Shown here: positions 9,340 to 17,519 of the stretch, piece after piece | How the letters are laid out: each line of letters opens with the position of its first letter | Position numbering within the stretch: the first letter of the stretch is position 1 | Assembly (NCBI RefSeq): GCF_001949145.1 | Contig: NW_019091380.1 | Coordinates: 117,415 to 139,024 of the forward strand | DNA from: Acanthaster planci | Taxonomy: Eukaryota; Echinodermata; Asteroidea; Valvatida; Acanthasteridae | Length of the DNA stretch: 21,610 nucleotides | Direction of reading: 5' to 3' | Program-made: the position numbers and the translations under genes | Notes under the pieces: model-generated | The model's input: only the letters and a program-made list of their open reading frames with translations | Told to the model about the DNA's origin: nothing | Databases searched by the model: none

Positions 9340-10197
9340 ATGAGGATGGACAGAGCAGATGAGTAGGAGGCAGGGACTGCATTCGGGATGCACCACGTAA
9401 TACGGACACTGAGGATGGACAGAGCAGATGAGTTGGAGGCAGGGATTGCATCAGGGATGCACCTCACAATACAGACACTGAGGATGGACAGAGCAGATGA
9501 GTTGGACGCAGGGATTGCATCAGGGATGCACCTCACAATACAGACACAGAGGATGGACAGAGCAGATGAGTTGGAGGCAGGGATTGCATCAGGGATGAAC
9601 CACACCATACAGACACTGGGGATGGACGGAGCAGATGAGTTGGACGCAGGGATTGCATTTGTAATGCATTACATAATACAGACACTGAGGATGGACAGAG
9701 CAGATGAGTTGGAGGCAGGGATTGCATCCGGGATGCACCACACAATACGGACACTGAGGATGGACAGAGCAGATGAGTTGGAGGCAGGGATTGCATCCGG
9801 GATGCACCACACAATAGAGACACTGAGGATGGACAGAGCAGATGAGTTGGAGACAGGTATTGCATTTGTAATGCATTACATAATACAGACACTGAGGATG
9901 GACAGAGCAGATGAGTTGGAGGCAGGGATTGCATCCGGGATGCACCACACAATACGGACACTGAGGATGGACAGAGCAGATGAGTTGGAGGCAGGGATTG
10001 CATCCGGTATGCACCACACAATACAGACACTGAGGATGGACAGAGCAGATGAGTTGGAGACAGGTATTGCATTTGTAATGCATTACATAATACAGACACT
10101 GAGGATGGACAGAGCAGATGAGTTGGAGACACAGATTGCATCCGGGATGCACCACACAATACAGATGCGATGCAAGAACCGTGTTGACGCGTTTTGG
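9340..10197 (+). repeat. 69 bp minisatellite, about 12 units, with a 207 bp higher-order period
   Basis: Units of exactly 69 bp follow from 9388 (11 complete units to 10146, plus partial units at each end). The common core is ACTGAGGATGGACAGAGCAG. Two end types exist: one reads CATCCGGGATGCACCACAC, the other CATTTGTAATGCATTACAT. The second type occurs every third unit (after 9657, 9864, 10071). Blocks 9664-9870 and 9871-10077 are therefore near-identical 207 bp copies, showing recent expansion by three-unit steps. Because 69 is a multiple of three, open frames persist: a 270-codon plus frame (9388-10200) of 23-residue repeats (core RMDRADELEAGIASG) and minus frames of 253 and 188 codons. The first partial unit has an in-frame TAG at 9364, and two TGA codons lie just before it. 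No signal peptide, conserved flank or promoter is evident. A non-coding satellite is the simplest reading, with a repeat protein possible but unproven. Confidence 0.95.
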
Positions 10198-10200
10198 TAA

Positions 10201-12101
10201 GGGTAAGGATTATTGATTGTACATGTAGTCTTTGCATCAGTGCCAACTGGATCAGCAGAGTCAACTGTTGATGTAGTGTATTTACACTGCACATGTATCA
10301 GTGTTTTGCTCAGACTTGTTCTGCTTTCAAGCAAAATGTAAACAGCTGATCCCTCTTGGGCATAGAGTGTTTGGTAATTGACAAATTTTCAAATTGGATA
10401 ACTGTTTGCTGTTAAATTCTTCTTTAGTTGATGTTTTTTTTCTTTTTAAGTCACACCTTTAATTTTCCTTCCTTACACTTTGGATTTGACATTTTTCCTT
10501 CCACATTTTGACCATAATCCCACATGTAGGTATACATTGGCTATTATGGAGATGAATTTATTGCCTGGTGGAAAGGATCATTCCATCTATCACTGCTCAA
10601 AAAGTTCTTACTGGTACTATTACGATCATACGTGTAAACAGTCATTTTTACATTGACAAAGGCTTGCAAGTATGGAGTGCCTTACACCGCTGTTCTCTTT
10701 GAGCAGAGTTTGACTCGCTGGTTTTCATTCATGTTTACAAAGGTCATTGAAACATGCCAAATTCAAGGAGGTGATGCGCACAGCAAGCAATGGAAGCAAG
10801 ACACAAGGTAATAACTTTCCAATTTGATTTTCCAAGGATACCTTAGAAATGTCAGTTTTCAAATTGTAATTATTTGAAATAATGTTCAAGGTACCGGTCC
10901 ATTTGTTTCTGTGCAGATATTTGCCATTGGTTATATGGAATAGTACTTTGTACATGGCCCTCCCACTTTTTCAACTGGTGGACCCCTCCCACTTAAGGAG
11001 GTCCTTTAATAGGGTGGGGCTTTATGGATCGGTTTATTAATGGCTGATGCCTCATGGTCTCACAATTAGCCCAACCACTTTGAAAATCATTTCCACCACC
11101 GCTGATGGTGCATACATGTACATGTGTACACATGGCTTCACTGGTATCCAATGCTGGTATTGTCACCAGCCATGAAGAGAATGTTGCTAATAAAGCCTGC
11201 AAGAACTGTACATGTAGTAATGAAGGCAAGGAGACAGCACTGAACTTGTGCAGTATTATCAGAGGCATTTGGGAATCATAGTGTACCAGGGAAAGTTTTG
11301 GTTTAAAAGCTCAATACATCGAATTGGGTTGGTTCTGAGTCTCTTAAAGTTATAATGTATGGTAGTTTACCAGTAGACTGTGAAATGTAGGGGCAGGAGT
11401 CCTGTAGTCATGAGCAGTCGGTGCTTCATGGCGCCTACAATTTAGAAAAGAATCATCGTATACCAGGGATGTGTCTTGCACTGGCAGTGCAAGTTATTAG
11501 GCAATTTTAGCAAAAAAGAACGTTGGGCATGAATTATGAGACCAATAATACATGTACCATACATATAGGTGTCTGGGTCTTGGCCAGGCTGATGGGTCTG
11601 ACTTTGTTTACTTTCTGGCTTGTAAATATCGGCATGTAACATGAGGATGGTTTACTACATACAAGGCACAGAGCCTTTATGTACCGGTATTTTGCATTCC
11701 TGCAGGTGCATTGTATGTTTCAGTTTGTGACAGGCCAACAGTTATGTCATTAATTTGCCCAACGATATCTGCCAAACTAGACTTTGATTTGTCATGCTCC
11801 CTCCCCTCCCCCAATTGCACAACTTACTGAGTCCCCCAATTTCTTCAAGCAGTTCTTGTCATTGATATACATGTATGAACTACATGTAGCCTCAAACACT
11901 TGATGTACTTACTACTACATGTATTTCCTGCAACATTTACATCTACTAGTACCCAACAGCAGTGGAAAAATTGGGGGGGGAGGCAAGCCTCAGCCATTAG
12001 ACTGAAAAGAATATAATTATGAAGTTGTAATGTACCTCCAATGGCTGGTCGGCCTATAAAGGGGAGGGGGCGATAAGTACCTTTTCAGAGGTGGGGGGAA
12101 C
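10201..12101. other. intergenic sequence, no gene seen
   Basis: About 1.9 kb without a supported gene. Short open frames on the minus strand (up to 91 codons) show no domain. TACATGTA and TACCGGTA palindromes occur repeatedly (for example TACCGGTA at 11682-11689). G-rich tracts occur near 11974 and 12061. Confidence 0.35.
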
Positions 12102-12151
12102 GGAAACTCGACGTTTCAGCCAGGATGCTCTAGCCATCCTCAGGAGATTTA
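12102..12151 (-). repeat. two-hairpin motif resembling a common dispersed-repeat end
   Basis: On the minus strand the segment reads CCTGAGGATGGCTAGAGCAT and ends TGGCTGAAACGTCGAG. It forms two adjacent stems: GGATGCT with AGC/ATCC (12123-12139) and GAAAC with GTTTC (12103-12117). A pattern of CCTGA, a variable hairpin and GAAACGTCG is familiar from many invertebrate dispersed repeats. No associated reverse transcriptase or transposase is visible on either side, so the parent element is not identified. Confidence 0.4.
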
Positions 12152-12869
12152 ACAATCACCGGTTCTTCTAAGAACCATACCTCTTGAGTCTTCCAAAAGA
12201 GATTGATTCCTTGGTGTACCTGTAAGCCTACCGGTACATCTCATGTAACTTCCACCATGCAAAGCTTCAGATCTCACGTACATGTCTTATCTGGCATCTT
12301 GATCTGCATGCTGCAATCACTAAAAGTTAAAGTAATCAAATAAGGAAGAAGTACACTGTATGCCCTTGGCCGGTCTAAGCACATACTTATTCCCATAAAT
12401 ACCTTTTTATGCAAATGGTCAAAAGGAGTCAACATCAATTCCAATCATTTTGTTCTAAAATTTTACTTTCATTTTCCTGAACACCCCCTTCTATTTTATG
12501 GTACATTCCTTTTGAAAGTTGTCCAATAGAATCCCCTTCAATGAACTTGGCGCACGCGTTGCTCGTCGCATGCACATAGACTCCTGATCAATCAGACCCA
12601 ATTCAACTGTCTTGTATCCATGTACCAGCATGCGATTTTCACTGCAAGTAGTATCACTTCTCAGTGGGCATAATTCAAATGTACGTGATCACGTGACACG
12701 TTTCGATGAAAAACTGTCCCAGGTATTTATGAATTATGATTATTACCAATCAAAGTGAAAATATTATACCAGTACATATTTCAAGAACAATCATGTCTCC
12801 AGAACATGGTACACGTATTATACAGTATTGATATACCGTTATGCCTAATGCACTGAAGACATCTAAGTG
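12152..12869. other. intergenic sequence, no gene seen
   Basis: No supported gene. A TACCGGTA palindrome lies at 12229-12236. A cluster of CACGTG/CGTGATCACG-type palindromes near 12681-12700 may be regulatory or incidental. Confidence 0.3.
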
Positions 12870-14400
12870 CTCTTCCTTTGTTGGTTTGTTTTCTCCCTTG
12901 TTCAGTCCCTTACAACTAATAATTTTCCTCCTCTACCAAAGTAGTTTTTACCACACAAAGAAATGATCTCATTCCCTTTTCCATTCTACTCTTAAAAGTC
13001 CTGGAATATGTTTTTTGGCTGAATTATCTGGGGTATTGTCTTCAGCACACCATTAAGCTTTTTCTCTTTCAAATTCACTTTCTCACTGAGTTTGTAATGC
13101 ATGTATTCTCCTATTTAATATTTAATTTAAAAAAACACAATGTACCAAAAATACCTTGGTCAGTACATTTCATCTGGACCTTCTTTTTCTTGCTGATTCT
13201 GCCTTTTTTTTTGAAAGAAATGCCAGCTCATGTACAGTGTACATGTAGCAAGTCTGACAAAGTTCCACTCTTCTGTAAATGCAGGTCTTCTCTTTTTTAC
13301 TTATTTGTTTCTGTCTTTGCTTGAGACTCCGTTTCCGTCATTTTCCATCTTCCACCTTGTCCAACTTGTGATGTCGCTTGAGTTTCTCATTCAGTTTTCC
13401 AACTCTATCCTTCACATGATCTTTGCAAGCAGGATGAGTTGAGTTTCCAATTCATGGAATTTTTGAACACCGACCGGATGATGTGGGTGTGTCTTGAGGT
13501 CCATGTAATTTGGGAACAGTTAGCAAAGACGCTCGCCGAGTGTCTTTCCTTTAGTGACCTTTTTTGGTGATCCTGCCAAACCATCAGCAACTGCCTCAAC
13601 AAGACACTCAAGTGATTCCTGTGTTTGTGTTGAAGCTGTACTGACTATGTTGATTGCTTACTTTTCTCTTCTTAGTAATACCTTCCGCATCCTTTTCAGT
13701 GCTTTCCTTTTAGCCTTACCACTCTTTAAATCTGCATCTCAATTATCTTCTGGGAGTTTACCATTCTCATCTATCACATTCTCACATCTTTTTCTCTATT
13801 CTTCTTCAATGACCTGCAGATGCTCTTCCATTTCCTTCTACTTCCTTTGCTCTTCTTCCAACTGTTTCTGCTGTTTCTTGCTTTTCTTTATGGTGTATAA
13901 ATCTCTTCTTCTTGCCAGCACAGTGGCCTTTCTTGTAGATGATTGATTGATAAAATTGACAGTGTAATTCTCCTGTGATCCAGCTGGCCATGTAAAACTT
14001 CCGCGGCTTGTAAGTAAAACTTATAACCGACGATTAACTCTTGACAATTTTGACAGTTTATACTGCCTGTCCAAATTGGATTTAATTTTGTCAAATTGAT
14101 AACAGTCTCTGTAAGTTTTACCAAAAAAGTCCAAATGCAAAAATGGCTACTGATTTCTCTGTCGGTATCCTTGTCGGAACTTTCTTTGCTTTGCCGTGAT
14201 TACCAGAGCATCTTTCTTCTTTTTTTTTCATTTTATTCACAGCATTCATCCTCCATCTCTGCCTCAGGTTTCTTTTTTTCAGTGTTTGCTCTTCTGTTGC
14301 ACACTCAAGCCTATACCACTCACTCTACTTATTTGCTTCTTTACATACTTCATCATACTTTTGCGGATTTTATTATACATTTTTTTTTAAGTTATCATTC
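12870..14400 (-). pseudogene. unidentified Lys/Glu-rich coding remnant, many stops and frameshifts
   Basis: The minus strand is strongly purine-rich and reads as charged, coiled-coil-like peptide. From 13940 down to 13520 one frame continues with five stop codons (13838, 13796, 13739, 13658, 13520), giving KKSKKQQKQLEEEQRK and then, after further stops, GSPKKVTKGKTLGERLC. A frame change near 13425 leads to VGKLNEKLKRHHKLDKVEDG. Farther upstream (about 14400-14330) another frame reads NPQKYDEVCKEANK, and about 14270-14150 reads KKPEAEMEDECCE. The tail near 13110-13000 reads YKLSEKVNLKEKKL. The peptide with NP-K-Y-E spacing recalls uncharacterised charged proteins common in marine invertebrates, but I cannot name a family. 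Purine bias alone gives K/E/R-rich readings and the stop spacing is not far from chance, so coding origin is likely but not proven. Opposite-strand frames of 121-131 codons are probably shadows of the bias. Confidence 0.35.
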
Positions 14401-14675
14401 CAATTTTGAGCACTTGACTTGTTTTCAAGAGAAGGATGCTAAGAGATCAGCGTACCTATAGCATGTGATCTTATTCATGACTAAGAAGTGCAGAAGACAT
14501 GAATTGAGACATCACTGAGGAACCTGCAGATGTCAATCAGATTTATTGAGACAATGACTTGCATATTAGGGTTATGTTTAAATCACGTTATACTCTGACT
14601 TATATTATACCGTGAAAAGAAAAATCCTCAAGTAATGTTCAATTTCTCTGGATACCAAATTGGGCATCAGTAAAG

Positions 14676-14734
14676 TTAACCCTAACAGTCCTCAGTCCTC
14701 CAACAGGTGAAGGATTGAGGATTGTTAGGGTTAA
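14676..14734. mobile_element. 59 bp TTAA-flanked foldback element
   Basis: The left arm starts TTAACCCTAACAGTCCTCAG and the right arm is its reverse complement over 24 bases with two mismatches, around an 11-base loop. TTAA lies at both ends, as expected for a piggyBac-type target duplication, and the same left end is found at 6314. The structure would form a strong hairpin if transcribed. A MITE is the favoured reading; a telomere-like CCCTAA-derived foldback is the alternative. It lies just beyond the C-terminal end of the transposase remnant, on the side away from its N-terminus. Confidence 0.6.
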
Positions 14735-14879
14735 TCGAAATGTGCAAACCAGACTGAACCAGTTATGGGCCATGAGCAGGTCCCTAAGATGCCCAACCAG
14801 TATGGGCAATACCACAACATGCCCTAAGTTATACGTGTAAATGAGCCAAATGCACTTGAAATGCTTTCCTCAATATCGT

Positions 14880-16070
14880 CAGATGTACCTCCACATCACT
14901 GTGACTTGTTGAGTTATCAGACAATGTGCATGTACTTGGTTGATCTTTGACCTGACTCTTCTGTTCTCTCTCACTGTTATTGGATTATTTCTGCAGTGCT
15001 CACTTTGTCCTCCATGATTGCCTTCCCAGCTACTGTGCTGATGTATCTTCTCTTTCTTTCCATCTCCCTTGTGCCTATCTTTTCTTCTGTTTGGAAAAAG
15101 AGAATCCTCATTTGGTCCCTCTTTCTCTCTCGTTTGAGACTCCTCACCAGCACACCCATTTCTTACAAGCTGCTTCTCTCCTCCCCCCTCCCATTTCCAT
15201 TATGCCTTCATGTTGGCAGTCTTCCCTTCTCACTGCTTTGATCTTCTTCTTCTTGTTCTTGTCTAGTTCACACAGAAAGATTCCATCCACCACAGTTACG
15301 TCAAATGGGTGGATCCCCACTTTCCAAAATGCGCTGTCAAGGTTTGCAGGGGATAATACTGTAGTGTACGCCTAATTATACCCTATGTGATCTTGTAGAT
15401 TGCACATTTGTCAGTGCCAGTACATGTGTGGTCCCTCATATTCTTGTTGCACTCATAATTGTACACACGCTCAAACTGGCCAAAATAACCATCATCTAGA
15501 GGCTGCAGATTGTGGCTGGTACATGTATGTTATGAGCGTTTGTCCTGTCGATGGTCATGATAGAGGAGAAGCATTGTCTCACCATCTCTTACTTGGGCAT
15601 ATTTGAGAAAGTGGCGACAGCAGATACTCCATGAAGAATGCAGAATTTGACCATCCAGAATCACTAATGTATGCTCCTGTTCCTGGAACACTCTCTTCCA
15701 ATAGCCCCCTGTCATTCTTATCTAAGGAAAAACAAAGTAGGAAGGGATCTGATGGCATAAGCATTTCCACAGCCAGTTATTGTAGTTATTGAGCATTAGA
15801 TTTGCTGGATGTCACTGCAGGTGGTGTTTTGAAGATGCCTCAGAAACAACACTTGGGGGCAAATTAATCTTGTTTTAGGCCTTTTCATCAACCTTGAAGA
15901 TTCTTTCTGGACGTGACTTGAGATTGTTTTTTCTTAGGATTTCTAAGCTCTGCAAAATACAAAGCAACCACGTCACTTGACTTGGATTTTGATTGATGGA
16001 GTTCAAGACTTAATGGCCAGAACTTGCAAAAACGTTTGTTTGTGTTCTCTGTTCCTCCAGAGCCAATGAG
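14880..16070 (-). pseudogene. decayed pogo/Tigger-type DDE transposase
   Basis: Such transposases cut and paste Tc1/mariner-superfamily elements with an RNase H-fold DDE/D domain. In order on the minus strand: ALYFAELR and RKNNLKSRPERIFKVDEKA (about 15985-15880, first catalytic Asp at 15887-15889); HQIPSYFVFP (about 15740); VPGTGAYISDSGWSNSAFF (about 15690-15630); LLLYHDHR (about 15570-15548), where the second catalytic Asp is replaced by His at 15557; TSHNLQPLDDGYFGQFERVY (about 15510-15450, third Asp at 15494); SAFWKVGIHPFDVTVVDG (about 15336-15283); and RYISTVAGKAI (15016-15048), the usual C-terminal GKAI segment. Frames change several times, stops are frequent, and roughly 20 residues are missing between the second and third Asp. 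The N-terminal helix-turn-helix and CENP-B-type DNA-binding part is not recognised, and no terminal repeats were found. It is dead. Confidence 0.85.
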
Positions 16071-16779
16071 TATATTTCCGTATTCAAGGGCAAAACAGTG
16101 ATGTCATTGTGAGAAGGGAACTTCAATGTTGCATTGGTTTGTGCTCAAAAACTGATTTTTGTTGAGTTTCTGGTCAACAATGCGTTTTCTTTGGTGATCC
16201 ATGCAACCCTTTCTCAGAAATGTTTACAGTGAGTAAATTCAGGCCTCGCAATTTGAACAGAAAAACCCATACACTGAAACATATCTTCCTGGCATAGCAT
16301 CACAGCAACAGCACCCTCAGTTGTCCGCGAGAGCATACAAAATTTGTGATTTTCTAAAAATTGCACTTCTCCAAGCATTTAACCGAAAAGGGATGCCAAA
16401 TAAATTTCATACACTGAAGAAGGGTATAAAAATTGCGGAAAAATCGAAGAAAAATTAACTGTTGTTAATACTTTAAAGTTCTACTAAGTCTTAAATAATA
16501 AAAATCACTTTTGATATTTTTTTTTACCCATATATTCCCGGCCAAGACCTCATCTATAGTCTACTCACTGGCTTCATGCTTGAACACTTTCCAAAAATAT
16601 CTTGCCAGACTTGCTTCAATTACTTTACTCATTTTTTTAAAACTCAGGATTTTCCTCATAAATGTTACATATATTTACTACCCGTGCAAAATCTAAGCAG
16701 CTGAAGGGAGGAGTTTATTATTTAGAAAAGAAAAAAATCAAGTTTTTCTTGTCCCGAAAAACGTGGGGAATGAGAAATT
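16071..16779. other. sequence upstream of transposase remnant, no gene seen
   Basis: On the minus strand this is where the N-terminal DNA-binding region of the transposase should lie. I could not recognise it, though some residual reading is possible near 16080-16200. A 61-codon AT-rich plus frame at 16511-16696 has no domain. Confidence 0.3.
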
Positions 16780-16866
16780 ATTCATGCTATCATGAATATT
16801 AAATTCATGCAAATTCTTGCTCTAAAATCTGATTGGTCCATGTACGACTCCTGCTTTTTTATTGGG
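16780..16866. promoter_or_regulatory. octamer plus inverted CCAAT motifs beside a small palindrome
   Basis: ATTCATG at 16780-16786 pairs with CATGAAT at 16791-16797. An octamer ATGCAAAT follows at 16807-16814, then ATTGG (inverted CCAAT) near 16832 and again near 16861. The same octamer/CCAAT combination occurs near 4976-5013. No transcript or coding start can be attached, so regulatory function is inference. Confidence 0.25.
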
Positions 16867-16980
16867 TTTGCTTCTCAGGCAGAGGGCTGTTTCTTTTGTT
16901 AAAGCATTCAGTGTGTGGCAATCTTGCATTCATGAGACCAGAACAATAGGCTAGAATGTAGAGTGTGCAGTGCAGTGCGT

Positions 16981-17026
16981 GTAGTACACTGGCCATGTAC
17001 ATGTGTACATGTACATTGTGCACTAC
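16981..17026. repeat. 46 bp imperfect palindrome (cruciform type)
   Basis: The centre is a 22 bp palindrome: ATGTACATGT (16995-17004), two bases, then ACATGTACAT (17007-17016). It is flanked by GTAGTACAC (16981-16989) and GTGCACTAC (17018-17026), complementary with one mismatch. This is the longest symmetrical structure built from the TACATGTA motif here. Confidence 0.65.
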
Positions 17027-17390
17027 TTGTCTTTTTGGTACATGTACACAGTAATGCTAACATAATGTAGGATCCCTGTTTTTGCAGTGCATTTAGAAGT
17101 GAAGCTCTTCCTCAGTCTTCCTTGATCAAGATGTCTTTCCAGTGAGATGTTATTGTCACTTTCTTCAACCAGTTTCTCCCCATTCCGATTTTGACAGTGT
17201 GTCTGATAGACGGGACTTTTCTGAGGGTTGACAGAGAGCTTCAATCAAAGTCCCCCATCAGGTAAGCATTCATCCTTCAAGTTCTATGCTTGAATCTACA
17301 TAATGAGTATAGATATCCTCAGATTTTATGCAAAGTCTCAATGTGGCTCAATATTTATCCATGGAGGAAGGACGCAGAAGGAGTTTGAAC

Positions 17391-17516
17391 TGCCCAAATG
17401 TCGCTTTCTGGCATACCCGGTATGTCCATAGCCAGAGCGCAGCGCACGCCTGCTACTCACCACCTCACCACCAAGCGGCCAAATACTGCTTTCTGGCATA
17501 CCCGCTTTGTCCATAG
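17391..17516 (+). repeat. pair of ~41 bp direct repeats, about 85 bp apart
   Basis: The copies at 17391-17431 and 17475-17516 share GCTTTCTGGCATACCCG exactly, then TGTCCATAG, and a CCAAAT before the core. The 43 bp spacer between copies is CpG-rich (GAGCGCAGCGCACGCC) and unrelated to the repeat. A 62-codon plus frame spans both copies but shows no domain. Confidence 0.7.
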
Positions 17517-17519
17517 TAT

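Noticed and set aside
9533-10294. Minus-strand cysteine/serine/proline-rich protein of 253 codons
   Set aside because: It is the mirror reading of the 69 bp array, whose unit length is a multiple of three. There is no independent support.
12102-12151. Hammerhead ribozyme (CTGAGGA and GAAAC boxes on the minus strand)
   Set aside because: Stem II does not form between the boxes (T opposite T at the first pair), the best hairpin overlaps the CTGA box, and there is no loop for stem III between GAAAC and GTC.
13554-13946. 130-codon plus-strand hydrophobic protein
   Set aside because: The Leu/Phe/Ser-rich reading follows from pyrimidine-rich DNA. The opposite strand gives a more structured reading.
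14980-15375. 131-codon plus-strand protein
   Set aside because: It is antisense to the recognised C-terminal part of the transposase remnant.
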